64,000 nucleotides of DNA from a bacterium (GCA_029551285.1 JAKPFT010000018.1:50847-114846), one strand, 5' to 3'; numbered from the stretch's first letter, positions 25,971-35,064 are shown. Numbers and translations: made by a program. The notes: generated by a model not told the origin, from the sequence alone.

Positions 25971-27206
25971 TTAAGTATCTTCCGCCACTTCCATGGCTAT
26001 TTTCGCCCAGCGGAAAAGACGTTCCGGCTGGTAGCCCACGGTGCTAATATCCTTGAGAATGAATTCCAGACTGCAACCATAGCGCTGACAGATTTCTTTT
26101 GTCTGCTGAAGGTCCTTCCGGACCAATTCTTCGTCAAAGGAAGGCCCTGCGAGAAAAGCCGGGTTGGGTTTCCGGGAAAAGACAAAGTCCCGGCCGATGG
26201 CCTCGGCGCCTCTTTCTTGATTAGCCCAGGGGCTCATGGAAATTTTGCGCACATGAGGTATTAAACGGACCTGGTCAATCTTGTCGTGAAGCGGGTCACA
26301 GCAGCCGTAATAAACAAGGCCGAAACGCTCACAGAGCCGGCTGGTATAAGCCACTTCAAATTCCAGAAACATCTTTGGTGAAACTGTCCCCAGCATCTGT
26401 GCCAGGCCAAACATCCAGATATCTTTCGTCCGCGGTTTTTCAGGATTGTAGCCAGGTGCGGGAATCTCATCTGTCCAGGCGCCAGTGCAATGAATGAGGC
26501 TCTGGGGCTGGCAGAGCAAACCCCTGTCTTCTAACTGGTCCAGAAGACTGAGGTAGCCTTCGGTCATCCGGGAAAGAAGCCGGTGCATATAATCTGGCCG
26601 GTCGGCCATGGTGATAAGCGCCGCTTCCACGCCCATCCAGGTGGCGATGGGGTCCCAGAGGGAAAGGTAGGGCTCCATCCCCCAGGCCCTGACATTTAGA
26701 AGTCCGTCAAACAGTTGGTGGGCGACCTCCAGCCGGCGCCGGGTTTCGGCTTCGTCGTGGGTGACAACGGGTTTTTTGATTTTTTCCAGGTCTGCCTCAG
26801 TTTCAAACTGGTTGATAAACTTGTGGCCAACCACGGAACTGGTCGGGTCGGTTACGGCAATTTGTTCCTGCACCTTAATCCCGAAGCCGGTGTTGGTAAT
26901 GGCTTTTGGAATTCTGATAAAGGGTTCCACCACCATGTCCACAGGGAAGTGGTGCCACTGGTAAAGAATTCTGCGCAACTGCCGTTCATACTGCTGACAC
27001 TCCAAGTTCTGACACCGGAGAGTTAACTCCTCGTTGATGTTCATCTCATTCCAGCAGACCTGGTCAATCATCACCATGGGCCTTTCTGCCGCCACCCGGT
27101 TTAATTTACGCCAGAGCCTTCTCTTTTCTTTCTGAACTGGCAGAGCAGCAATTTCCGCCACCTGAGCCGCCAGTTCCCTGACAATAGAGATATCCCGGTC
27201 AGTCAT
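25971..27206 (-). CDS. URO-D/MtbA-fold methyltransferase-like protein 3
   Basis: This 411-residue member of the URO-D superfamily belongs to the long branch with an N-terminal helical extension (DRDISIVRELAAQVAEIAAL), WNEMNINEELTLRCQN and the central GCCDPLHDKIDQVRLIPHV, which contains a Cys-Cys-Asp and a nearby His able to bind metal. Members are thought to act as corrinoid or cofactor-M-type methyltransferases; the substrate is unknown. The ATG at 27206 is used because AGGAG lies seven bases upstream. On the same strand, upstream, are an alpha/beta hydrolase and an MttB homologue, which makes a methyl-transfer role more likely. Confidence 0.78.
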   Translation of the reverse strand: MTDRDISIVRELAAQVAEIAALPVQKEKRRLWRKLNRVAAERPMVMIDQVCWNEMNINEELTLRCQNLECQQYERQLRRILYQWHHFPVDMVVEPFIRIPKAITNTGFGIKVQEQIAVTDPTSSVVGHKFINQFETEADLEKIKKPVVTHDEAETRRRLEVAHQLFDGLLNVRAWGMEPYLSLWDPIATWMGVEAALITMADRPDYMHRLLSRMTEGYLSLLDQLEDRGLLCQPQSLIHCTGAWTDEIPAPGYNPEKPRTKDIWMFGLAQMLGTVSPKMFLEFEVAYTSRLCERFGLVYYGCCDPLHDKIDQVRLIPHVRKISMSPWANQERGAEAIGRDFVFSRKPNPAFLAGPSFDEELVRKDLQQTKEICQRYGCSLEFILKDISTVGYQPERLFRWAKIAMEVAEDT

Positions 27207-27459
27207 CAAACCGCTCCTGGTTAGAATTCAACTGCCGCCGGTGCCTGGCGATTCCCTGTTCCTGTTGTCCGTTTCCTGCAAGGCTAAGACTGAACCTGAG
27301 ATTCAACCTCTTGTCTGCTGACAGCCTCCTTTTCTGCTTCTCCTGGAGGGGGAAGACATGGTGAGCCTGGCGGCTTCCGCCGCAAATCCTCTATGGCAAT
27401 CCAGGGAAAAAACTTTTTTTCTGTCTTCACCGGAACTGAGTCCCTGTCAGAAAAATTGG

Positions 27460-28221
27460 CTATCCGCTACTTTGAATTTTTTTCGCTCCAGCCTGAAGAA
27501 ACTGTTTTTCCGCCTGTTCCAGAAGGATTTCGTGTCCACCGTCAAAGATGTTCAGGAAGACCTTCGCTTCCGGGTCAATCCGGCAGATTTTCTGGTAAAG
27601 GCGAAGGCCGTGGGTGAAGGGGACGGAACGGTCAAACTTACCGTGGTAAATGTAAACCTCCTTTGCCCGGGCAATGGAGGCAGCGTGGAAGAGGGGGGAA
27701 CGTTCACGGTATTCTTTCAGCCTCGCCTTGCCCGGCGGTCCCCCGCAGCAGGCTTCAATGTGAGGCGCATAGTGCGGATTTTCGCCGTGCCAGGCAGTAA
27801 GGTCCGTAATTCCGCAGAAGGAAGCGACAGAAGCCCACAGTTCCGGCCGGTACCCGGCCAGCAAAAGTGCCATGTGGCCTCCGCCGCTGCCCCCGAAGAG
27901 AAAAATTTTCCCCCGGTTTACTGAAACCAGTGAGCAAACCTTTTCCACCGCATCAATCACATCCTGCCTGGCCAGCCGACTTCCACAGGCCTGGCGACAA
28001 CGGTTATTGCTGCTCAGATTCGGACCGCGGAACTCTGGCAGGAGAAGATGCCAGCGCCGACGTTTCGCCAGAGGAAGAAGAGTTGTCACAAGGTTATACC
28101 GGTCAGTACTCCAGGTGTGCAACCCTACCAGCAACGGGGCAGGCTGACCTGTTCTAACCGGCCAGAAAAGACAGACTTCTTCAGCCCTGTCCAGAGAAGA
28201 ACGAACCAGAATTTCTTTCAT
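27460..28221 (-). CDS. Alpha/beta hydrolase (prolyl-oligopeptidase/acetyl-xylan-esterase-like)
   Basis: The start at 28221 is chosen over the track's GTG at 28251 because AGGAAAAAGG precedes it. The 253-residue protein has a nucleophile elbow GGSGGG (FLFGGSGGGHMAL), the acid in YHGKFDRSVPFTHG and the histidine in DGGHEI, a complete catalytic triad. There is no signal peptide. It would hydrolyse an ester or peptide bond in the cytoplasm and could deacylate a sugar or a methylated conjugate before the methyltransferases act. It lies 105 bases after mttB-like and 253 bases before the URO-D-like gene, all on the minus strand. Confidence 0.8.
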   Translation of the reverse strand: MKEILVRSSLDRAEEVCLFWPVRTGQPAPLLVGLHTWSTDRYNLVTTLLPLAKRRRWHLLLPEFRGPNLSSNNRCRQACGSRLARQDVIDAVEKVCSLVSVNRGKIFLFGGSGGGHMALLLAGYRPELWASVASFCGITDLTAWHGENPHYAPHIEACCGGPPGKARLKEYRERSPLFHAASIARAKEVYIYHGKFDRSVPFTHGLRLYQKICRIDPEAKVFLNIFDGGHEILLEQAEKQFLQAGAKKIQSSG

Positions 28222-28326
28222 GGCCTTTTTCCTGTCGGGATGGGTTTCCACGGTTCCAGATTTTGCCGGAAAAAGCCGCCTGTGTCAAACAAACTCGGGG
28301 AAAAATTCCGGAAGGAAAAACTGACC

Positions 28327-29727
28327 TCACCGGTTCTGGATGTAACTGGCCGCTTTCTGGTAGATTCTTTCTATTTCAGCTCGCTGACTTTCCTTCAGTT
28401 GAAAGGTAGAACTGGCGATTTCCTGCCGGGCCTGAGCCCAGGCCTCGTCCAGAATTGACGGCTGACCTTCTGCCTGCCAGCGGCCAAGGTTCCAGTGGCG
28501 GAAGATTTCCGGAAACCAGTAAAACTTCCGAAAGCGAGAAACGGTATCCGGAACACCGACGAAGTTTCCTTCTCTGACCCCTTCTTCTATCAGCGTCAGA
28601 GGATCAACCTCAGCGGACAGGTCTAATCCCTCAACAGTCCTTTTTACATAAGCGAGAATTTCTCTGTCCAGCACCGCCTGCTGCGGGCTGAAGACTTCGT
28701 CAACAGAAAGCTGGCCGACACCGCCGAAAACACGTGCGCCCAGCAGCGCCTGCCAGAGCACAGAAGCCGTTCGCTCACAGGCCGCCTGACTGTCTGGTTT
28801 TTTGGCTACACTGCGGAACATCCCATAACGGGCTGGCTGACCGGTAAGAAATTCATTGGTTTGAATAACCAGAGCCCGGTAAAGACACCACTCCGGCGAA
28901 CCGAAGACAATAAAGGAATACTGAAAGTCAAAGGGTTCCACTCTAATGCTCAAACCGCTGCCGGAAATGCCCAGGGCCGAACAGACCATGTCCAGCGCCA
29001 GGGTTTCGGCAACAGACTGAATGAGGGCACTCCTGGGGTCCAGCGGACAGGTGGTCCCGGCCATAGGGATGAACCCGGTTAAAACAACTTCAACATCCGG
29101 ATTTTCCACAAAACACAGGGCTGTTGCTAATCCCTGAGGGTCTAATTTGAGCGGGCTGATGCCCACCTGTTCTACCAGACGGTAGCGCCTTTCGGCAGCA
29201 GCAAACATGTCAATAAGGTAACGGACCTCCTCCGGGTCAGTCACAGTCAGGCTACCGCCTAAGAAACGAGAATTCTCCAGAGCAATCCGTTCCGCGGTGA
29301 GCGTGGCCAGAGCAGGGGGCACATCGCCGGGCATTACCGGGATCACTCCGTCAAGCCCCCGGCTGTCCCACAGTCGGGCCATCTGGGCTGCTTCCGCACT
29401 GGAAGCAGGCCGGACTTGCTGCGTCTCCGGGTCACAGTAGTTAAGCCCGGCCCAGCATCCTCCCAGTCTGAATTGTGTCTGCTCTTTCTCTGTTTGTTGC
29501 CTCAGGGAAGACCGCCTGTTTTCCAGATGGGCCCGGACCAGGTCTTCGGAAAAATAAACCCTTCGCTCGTCCCAGGAGACACCTTTCCATCTGGCCAGAT
29601 GTTGTCTTACTCTCTGGTGGGTACATTCCACGCCGATTTTCCCCAAAACCCTCACGGCGTCATTCAGAATTTCCTCCAGGTCCGACAGCGACCATGGTGG
29701 AATTATCACTGGCTTCCAGCGGCTCAT
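28327..29727 (-). CDS. MttB-superfamily (trimethylamine/betaine-type) corrinoid methyltransferase
   Basis: This 466-residue protein has the MttB family pattern: VLGKIGVECTHQRVRQHL near the start, PASSAEAAQMARL, GDVPPALATLTAERIALEN, a SGSGLSIR strand and a C-terminal FRKFYWFPEIFRHWN segment. The reading frame has no internal amber codon, so it belongs to the non-pyrrolysine branch, whose characterised members demethylate glycine betaine, proline betaine, carnitine or butyrobetaine. The start at 29727 (second of two ATGs) follows GGAGGGG. No corrinoid protein or reductive activator is visible in the window, so the methyl acceptor partner must be elsewhere. Confidence 0.88.
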   Translation of the reverse strand: MSRWKPVIIPPWSLSDLEEILNDAVRVLGKIGVECTHQRVRQHLARWKGVSWDERRVYFSEDLVRAHLENRRSSLRQQTEKEQTQFRLGGCWAGLNYCDPETQQVRPASSAEAAQMARLWDSRGLDGVIPVMPGDVPPALATLTAERIALENSRFLGGSLTVTDPEEVRYLIDMFAAAERRYRLVEQVGISPLKLDPQGLATALCFVENPDVEVVLTGFIPMAGTTCPLDPRSALIQSVAETLALDMVCSALGISGSGLSIRVEPFDFQYSFIVFGSPEWCLYRALVIQTNEFLTGQPARYGMFRSVAKKPDSQAACERTASVLWQALLGARVFGGVGQLSVDEVFSPQQAVLDREILAYVKRTVEGLDLSAEVDPLTLIEEGVREGNFVGVPDTVSRFRKFYWFPEIFRHWNLGRWQAEGQPSILDEAWAQARQEIASSTFQLKESQRAEIERIYQKAASYIQNR

Positions 29728-29997
29728 CATCCCCTCCGTTTTCCTGCTCAAAATCCACGATAAGGGCAGTGAATTAGAACCTGTTGTATGGTAGCATATG
29801 ATAGAGTTTCCGGTGAATGGCACTGGCTTTTCTCCGGACCTAATGATGGGAAAAACAGCGCTAAAAGTCTTTGGCAGGGGTGTCTCCAGAAGCGGATGGG
29901 AAAATTAGTCGTTTTTCTCTAAAAAGGCCGTAGTTCCCTGCAAGGGAAAACACTGACAACCATGCCTTATCAGGGAAAACATTGGAAAGGAGATGGA

Positions 29998-31515
29998 ATG
30001 AAACTTAATCTGCCTGATTTTGCGGTCCCGGACCGGGTGAGTATCGTAAAGGTGTTAAGACCGGGGAAAGGGGAAAGTTATGCCTGTCTTAAAGGGCCGG
30101 GCTGTATCCGGCACATCTGGTGTACTGTTTCCCGCAAAGAAATGGTTAGCCGCAAGGTTATTCTCCGCATCTACTTTGATGAGCAGCCAGTACCTTATGT
30201 GGAAGCGCCGGTCGGCGACTTCTTTGGAGTAATGCACGGCAAGACCTGGTATCCTCTGAATACACCCTATCTTTCGGTGAAAGCAGAGAGTGGCTTAAAC
30301 TGCTACTTTCCCATGCCTTTTTCCCGTTCGGCCCGGGTGGAATTTGAAACCGGTGAGGAACCAACCACCATTTATCTCATGGTTGACTGGCATCGGTTCC
30401 CCGGTCAGGAAATGACTGAGCCGCGACGTTTCTGCGCGCGGTGGCGACGAGAGATGCCGGCGCCCCGTTACGGAGATGACTATCTGGTGCTGGATGCTGA
30501 TGGTCCGGGTCAACTCTTAGGTTTTGTCTACGGGGTGCGGCTGCTGGACGATGCGGACCGGTGGAGTCACGGAGGCGGAGACAATATTTACCTGGATGGG
30601 CAGGCCGAGTTTCCATCTTATCTGCGGGGTATCGGCGGGGAAGATACCTTTGGCGTCTCTTATGGAGGCGCGCTTCATCCTCCTGAGACGCACCTTTACT
30701 CCGGCTTGCCCTATTATGTCCACGAGGATACCGGTCAGGCCAGGCCAGCCCAGCGGCTGGTGGGGTACCGCTTCTTTGTCCCGGACACCATTTCCTTCAG
30801 GGAGTCCATTCATCTTCGTTTTGGCTGTATGGCGAACGACATCTGCAGCACTGCTTACTGGTATCAGGAAAAACCGGTTCGACCTTTTTTCCAGTTGCCA
30901 GACTGGCCAGGCTTGCTTCCTGGAGTGGAACTGCCGCGGGACCGTTGCGACCTGCCCCTGCCTGACACAGGCGAGTGGTGGCTATGTGGCCCCTTTGGAA
31001 ATCAAGAAAACCGGGCGATGAGGGAGACTTTGCCCTGTGAAGTGGAGTTTCATCCAGAGGCAACCTATCCTGGAGGACACGACCCTGGTTCTTTCTGGCT
31101 GAGCGAAGGCTCCCGGAGGTTAGGCCGCGATGTAGCCCGGTGGGTCAGACGAAAGGCCCTCCGCGGCTTTATCGACTTCAACCACGTGTTCCGTCCCTGG
31201 GTCTGCGGCCCTGGAGCAACCTACCCTGGCGTGGCTGTAGCCCGGTGCCTTCTCCACGCTCCAGCCACCGGAAATGTGTCTCTTTTGCTGGGCTGGGATG
31301 AGCAACTCGGGCTGCGGGTCAATGACGGTCCCCTGATGGACCTGGGACACCATGTCGCCTTCCGTACCAGGCTGGTTACGGTACCCCTGCGGGCCGGAGA
31401 AAATCACCTGGTGGTAAAACTTTCTAATGACACCGGGTCCAACCACGGTGGCTGGGTATTCTCCTTTCTGGCGCAGACACCAGACGGAAAGAGACTACTG
31501 CCCCGGGCTTCTTAG
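29998..31515 (+). CDS. GH172 (DUF2961) family glycoside hydrolase
   Basis: The start at 29998 follows GGAAAGGAGATGGA, giving 505 residues. The N-terminal jelly-roll has LKGPGCIRHIWCTVSRKE and IYFDEQPVPYVEAPVGDFFG, the second has YFPMPFSRSARVEFE and GEDTFGVSYGG; this is the DUF2961 pattern. Characterised GH172 enzymes act on fructofuranosides (difructose dianhydride I) and D-arabinofuranosides, so a furanosidase role is likely. A third jelly-roll at the C-terminus (LLLGWDEQLGLRVNDG, VKLSNDTGSNHGGW) may bind sugar or stabilise the oligomer. No signal peptide is seen, so it is probably cytoplasmic. Confidence 0.85.
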   Translation: MKLNLPDFAVPDRVSIVKVLRPGKGESYACLKGPGCIRHIWCTVSRKEMVSRKVILRIYFDEQPVPYVEAPVGDFFGVMHGKTWYPLNTPYLSVKAESGLNCYFPMPFSRSARVEFETGEEPTTIYLMVDWHRFPGQEMTEPRRFCARWRREMPAPRYGDDYLVLDADGPGQLLGFVYGVRLLDDADRWSHGGGDNIYLDGQAEFPSYLRGIGGEDTFGVSYGGALHPPETHLYSGLPYYVHEDTGQARPAQRLVGYRFFVPDTISFRESIHLRFGCMANDICSTAYWYQEKPVRPFFQLPDWPGLLPGVELPRDRCDLPLPDTGEWWLCGPFGNQENRAMRETLPCEVEFHPEATYPGGHDPGSFWLSEGSRRLGRDVARWVRRKALRGFIDFNHVFRPWVCGPGATYPGVAVARCLLHAPATGNVSLLLGWDEQLGLRVNDGPLMDLGHHVAFRTRLVTVPLRAGENHLVVKLSNDTGSNHGGWVFSFLAQTPDGKRLLPRAS

Positions 31516-31554
31516 CGAAAGGGTCTTTGCGCCGAAAAAAGAGAGGGAGGCTTC

Positions 31555-32553
31555 CTACCTGACGAGGTGGACCAGGTCCAGTTCGCCCCTTTCCCAGTGC
31601 AGAATATTCTCCACCACCATTCTGGCCATTCTGAGGTTGGCGGTGCGGGTATTGGAAGCGATGTGCGGGGTCATAATCACACCGGGCAGTTGCCGCAGGT
31701 CCACTCCATCCGTGGGCTGATACGGCTCTTTCTGGAAAACATCCAGGGCTGCTCCGGCCAGCTTCCCTGATAGGATTGCCTGGGCCAGGTCTTTCTCCAC
31801 CACCAGGCCGCCCCGGGCAGTATTGATGAAAAAACTGCCGGTCTTAAACCTGGCGAAACGGGCCGCATGGAAAAAACCAGCTGTTTTCTCGGTAAGGGGT
31901 AAATGGACGCTGACGATGTCGGACCCGGGAAGGATTTCCTCAACCCGGTCACTCCAGAGGGACCAGCCTAACCTGAGGCGCAGGTTTTCCACGGAGAGGC
32001 CTCTTCGGGAGGCTGTCTCTTCCGGTGAATGGCGACTGAAAATTAACGTTTCCATCCCGAAACCCTGGTGGGCCAGGCAAGCCACCTGAAAGCCGATGTT
32101 ACCCAGACCCACAAGACCTAATCTGAGGGAACTTAACTGTTCACCAACCAGAGGATTCCACTTCCCGGCCTTCACTTCCTGGTCGCTTCGGGTAAGATGG
32201 CGCACGAGCGCACCCATGAGAAAAAGAGTGTGCTCAGCCACTGCCTGGTCCAGTGCCCCAGGGGTATTAGCAATCAGTATTGCTCTGTCCCGGGCTTTTT
32301 CTCGGTCAATGTTGTCTGTGGCCACTCCGAAACGTACCAGCAGCCCTCTCTGTGAAAGCGCCTGGTACAATGGTCCCCGGTACTTGCTGACGCCGATGAC
32401 TGCAGCCCGGCAGCGGTGCTGTCTAACAAAGGCAGCCAGAGTATCTTCCTCTGGAGCCACCGGGACAAACTCAAGGGTTTCAACTGCGCTAAAGACGGTT
32501 TTGCCCTTTTCGTATTCCGGTCTGGTCACAGGCACAATCATTTTCTGAGCCAT
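31555..32553 (-). CDS. D-isomer-specific 2-hydroxyacid dehydrogenase
   Basis: This 332-residue protein has the NAD-binding Rossmann motif GLVGLGNIGFQVA (about residue 145), HLPLTEKTAGFF, the catalytic Arg in INTARGG, a Glu in DVFQKEPY and the catalytic His in MTPHIASNTRTA. It would reduce or oxidise a 2-hydroxyacid in the cytoplasm; phosphoglycerate, glyoxylate or a sugar-acid substrate are all possible. A weak ribosome site precedes the ATG. The gene is convergent with GH172 (39-base gap). Confidence 0.87.
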   Translation of the reverse strand: MAQKMIVPVTRPEYEKGKTVFSAVETLEFVPVAPEEDTLAAFVRQHRCRAAVIGVSKYRGPLYQALSQRGLLVRFGVATDNIDREKARDRAILIANTPGALDQAVAEHTLFLMGALVRHLTRSDQEVKAGKWNPLVGEQLSSLRLGLVGLGNIGFQVACLAHQGFGMETLIFSRHSPEETASRRGLSVENLRLRLGWSLWSDRVEEILPGSDIVSVHLPLTEKTAGFFHAARFARFKTGSFFINTARGGLVVEKDLAQAILSGKLAGAALDVFQKEPYQPTDGVDLRQLPGVIMTPHIASNTRTANLRMARMVVENILHWERGELDLVHLVR

Positions 32554-32716
32554 AAAGGTTCGTTTTCTTCGGCGGTCTGCCAGGAATTATAGATGGTCTG
32601 CTGGCCAAAGTAAAGGTTTCGTCATGCAGCAGCAATTTTGTGATGTGTGTTTGCCAGGGGAAATTTTTCTGCGGCTTCGGGGTTGTGGTAGAATTCAGGA
32701 AACGAGAGAGGCGAAG

Positions 32717-33194
32717 TTGGTTCGGGCTTTCCGATTTGAAGACTTACCGGCCGTAAAGGATATTGCCAACCGGGCCTGGCGTCCTGATTATGGAGATGTT
32801 CCGCCAGACCTACGGCGAGGAACTTTTTTCGCTGCTGCGGCCCCATCCGGAGACAGACAAGGGGGAAGAAGTCGCCGCTTTCTGCCTGAAAAAGCCGCAG
32901 TGGTGCCTGGTGTGCGAAGAAGAAGGCCGGGTGGTTGGTTTTATGACCTTCTGGCTGGACAGAAAGCATCTGGTGGCTGAGGTCGGCAACAACGCGGCTG
33001 ACCCTGACTGCGGAATTAAAGGTATCGGCCAGCAGATGTACCAGGCAGCCTTATCCTTTTTCCGGAAGGAAGGGATGAAGTACGCCCGGGTCCACACCGG
33101 GCTGGACCCGGCGCACCAGCGGGCGCGGCGGGCTTACGAGAGAGCCGGCTTCAACATCAAACACGAGCAGGTGACCTACTTCCGGAAATTATAA
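32717..33194 (+). pseudogene. GNAT-family acetyltransferase with apparent frameshift
   Basis: The N-terminal part of a GNAT domain (LVRAFRFEDLPAVKDIANRAWRP) is read in one frame from a TTG at 32717. The rest (EMFRQTYGEELF through CGIKGIGQQMYQAALSFF and HQRARRAYERAGF) continues in a second frame to 33194. The junction is near 32783-32792. A one-base loss or gain there would join the two into a normal domain of about 160 residues with the acetyl-CoA loop in GIKGIGQQMY. The second frame alone lacks the first strand and helix. A true mutation or a sequencing/assembly error are both possible. TTTCTG and TAGAAT boxes precede the start. Confidence 0.7.
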
Positions 33195-33200
33195 AAACCT

Positions 33201-33638
33201 TCACCCGGCTAACACTACGGTCACCGGTGTGGGATTAATCAGATTGTCGGAAACCGGGCACCGTTCTTCCACTTCCTTCAAAAAAGCTTTTTTCTCTTCT
33301 AAGGATAGGTCAGCGTCCAGACTGACACTGGCTTTAATCGCAGAAAACCCCACCCTGTCAGCCGCTGGTTTACCCAGAAGCCGGTCAGTGTTTAAGTCGG
33401 CTTCCAGGCTCACCTTTACTGCCCGCAGGGTGAGATTTCTCTGTCTGGCCATAATTCTGGCAATGGCTGCCAGGCAGCCGCCCAGCGCCATTAACTGGTA
33501 GTCCAGCGGAGTCGGTCCAGCGTCAGTTCCGCCCATGACCGCTGGCTGGTCAATCAAGAGCGTGTGTTTTCCGGCCCGGCACTCTGTTTTGAACCCTTCT
33601 CCCTGAACTACTTCTACCTGCACGCGTTTGATCGGCAT
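33201..33638 (-). CDS. OsmC/Ohr-like peroxiredoxin-fold protein
   Basis: The start at 33638 follows AGGAGGAACT, giving 145 residues. The OsmC-fold signature is clear: GPTPLDYQLMALGGCLA with one redox cysteine and VEERCPVSDNL with the second. Such proteins reduce organic hydroperoxides using two cysteines, usually with a dihydrolipoyl partner; some family members have other roles. It has a near-consensus promoter of its own, back to back with that of the Gfo/Idh gene. Its end is seven bases from the GNAT remnant. Confidence 0.87.
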   Translation of the reverse strand: MPIKRVQVEVVQGEGFKTECRAGKHTLLIDQPAVMGGTDAGPTPLDYQLMALGGCLAAIARIMARQRNLTLRAVKVSLEADLNTDRLLGKPAADRVGFSAIKASVSLDADLSLEEKKAFLKEVEERCPVSDNLINPTPVTVVLAG

Positions 33639-33663
33639 AGTTCCTCCTGGTGAGATAGGAGCC

Positions 33664-33692
33664 ATTCTACGATAATTACGTTTTCCTGACAA
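33664..33692 (-). promoter_or_regulatory. Promoter for osmC-like gene
   Basis: On the minus strand TTGTCA (33692-33687), a 17-base spacer and TAGAAT (33669-33664) lie 26 bases before the start codon. Confidence 0.65.
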
Positions 33693-33712
33693 GCCTGAAT
33701 TGCGTTGGTTTC

Positions 33713-33741
33713 TTGGCTGAAGGAAAGAGTAGTGTTATTAT
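33713..33741 (+). promoter_or_regulatory. Promoter for the Gfo/Idh gene
   Basis: TTGGCT (33713-33718), a 17-base spacer and TATTAT (33736-33741) lie 22 bases before the ATG at 33764, back to back with the osmC-like promoter. Confidence 0.6.
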
Positions 33742-33763
33742 CTATGCTCAACCGGAGCGAAAA

Positions 33764-34828
33764 ATGAAAAAGGTAAAAGTTGGCTACATCGGCTGGCTCT
33801 TCTATGACCGGACAGACTATGCTCAGCCTTATGCGGTTTGCGATATCAACGAGGTAAAACTCAAGGAGTACCGGGAAAGACATCCAGAGGTTAAGGCCTT
33901 TACTGACTGGAAAGCCCTGGCGGAAGATCCTGAAGTAGAGGTGGTAGTTATTTCCACGCCAAACGAGTATCACTGTGAGATGGCCAGTCTTTTTCTGAAA
34001 AGGGGCAAGGATGTCTTTCTGGAAAAGCCCATGGGTGTCAACCGGGAAGAGATTAACCGGTTGCTGGCGATTCAGCGCAGGAGCGGGTGCAGATTAGCGA
34101 TTGATTTTGAACTGCGGGTCTCAGCCGGGATGGTGCGTATCAAGGAAATTGTTGACTCTGGTGAAATTGGCCACCTTCAAGGGATTGAGTTTGTTCACCA
34201 CCGGGGAAGCTGGCTTCTGGAGGACAATGGTATCTGGCGGCTGAACAAGAAAAAAAGCGGGGGTCTTTTTCTCATGGAAGTCTGCCACGAGGTGGACTAC
34301 CTGCGCTACCTGATGGGCGAGGTAGTCCAGGTTCAGAGTTTCAAGATGCCTAACACCCTGCCCCAGTACCCGCCAGATTTCCCGGATAATGTCTTCTCTG
34401 TTCTTTTCTTTGAAAGTGGCTTGCTGGCCACCATCACCGCTACCCACACCCTGAGCTGTCAGGACGCCAGGCCAGAAGAATATCCGGAAAAAGGCCACGA
34501 CATGTTTTTTGTCATTACTGGTACCCGGGGCTCATTGCGGTTTGACTGTATCCAGGAGAAGCTGCTGGTGACCGGACGGGAAGAGTATCCGGCCGGTACC
34601 ACCGGGCAAAGAGTGATGTTTAAGAGGGTGGAAGATTTCAAGGGGAAGAATTCCCACCACGACATCACCCGTAACCGGCTGCTTTTTCTTCAGGCCTGCG
34701 CCGAAGGCAGGCCGCACCACCAGAGCATTGAAGATGCCTGGCGCAGCCACTGCGTCTGTCTGACCGCAGAAGAATCAGCCATCACTCCGGGTTTCCCCAG
34801 GCTGGCGGTAGACTATTCCGAAGGATAA
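33764..34828 (+). CDS. Gfo/Idh/MocA-family oxidoreductase with shortened Rossmann start
   Basis: This 354-residue protein has the family core: AVCDINEVKLKEYRERHPEV, STPNEYHCEMA, VFLEKPMGV with the catalytic Lys, then the beta-sheet C-domain (SGGLFLMEVCHEVDYLRYL with the family His/Asp). The first strand (VKVGYIG) is followed not by the glycine-rich nucleotide turn but by WLFYDRTDYAQPY. That is about nine residues shorter than usual and lacks the second and third glycines. It may have lost NAD(P) binding, or the loop may have been rebuilt. The family oxidises or epimerises sugars. The start at 33764 has a GGAG site and a good promoter. Confidence 0.82.
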   Translation: MKKVKVGYIGWLFYDRTDYAQPYAVCDINEVKLKEYRERHPEVKAFTDWKALAEDPEVEVVVISTPNEYHCEMASLFLKRGKDVFLEKPMGVNREEINRLLAIQRRSGCRLAIDFELRVSAGMVRIKEIVDSGEIGHLQGIEFVHHRGSWLLEDNGIWRLNKKKSGGLFLMEVCHEVDYLRYLMGEVVQVQSFKMPNTLPQYPPDFPDNVFSVLFFESGLLATITATHTLSCQDARPEEYPEKGHDMFFVITGTRGSLRFDCIQEKLLVTGREEYPAGTTGQRVMFKRVEDFKGKNSHHDITRNRLLFLQACAEGRPHHQSIEDAWRSHCVCLTAEESAITPGFPRLAVDYSEG

Positions 34829-34834
34829 TTTTCA

Positions 34835-34860
34835 GGGGAGAAGTTAGGTGCCTTCTCCCC
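34835..34860 (+). terminator. Inverted repeat after the Gfo/Idh gene, weak terminator
   Basis: GGGGAGAAG and CTTCTCCCC pair perfectly over nine bases with an eight-base loop, seven bases after the stop codon. There is no T-run, so termination would be inefficient or factor-assisted. The rest of the gap to 35065 holds a possible TATCCT box and the AGGGGAGAAG ribosome site of the next gene. Confidence 0.45.
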
Positions 34861-35064
34861 GGGAGAAAACGGCAGGAAGAGATAGTTCCTTATGCTGGCT
34901 GGCTTTTGTGCCTTCCCGTAGTGTGTCAAACCTCTGCTGGCTTTCCGTTTCCCGGGTCTATTTCCGTGCGTTTTTTCAGAGGCTGTTCTGCCATCTTATT
35001 TCTATGCTATCCTTAATAGGAAGCCGTGTAGCAGGTTTGGCCGTCTCAGAGACAGGGGAGAAGA

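Noticed and set aside
6825-27206. True heme-pathway uroporphyrinogen decarboxylase (HemE)
   Set aside because: Three diverged copies in glycan clusters, without other heme genes and without clear HemE active-site motifs, fit the methyltransferase-like branch better.
27358-27924. 188-codon plus-strand ORF
   Set aside because: It is mostly antisense to the alpha/beta hydrolase with its complete catalytic triad.
28327-29727. Pyrrolysine-containing trimethylamine methyltransferase
   Set aside because: The frame is uninterrupted over the normal family length, so there is no internal amber codon to read as pyrrolysine.
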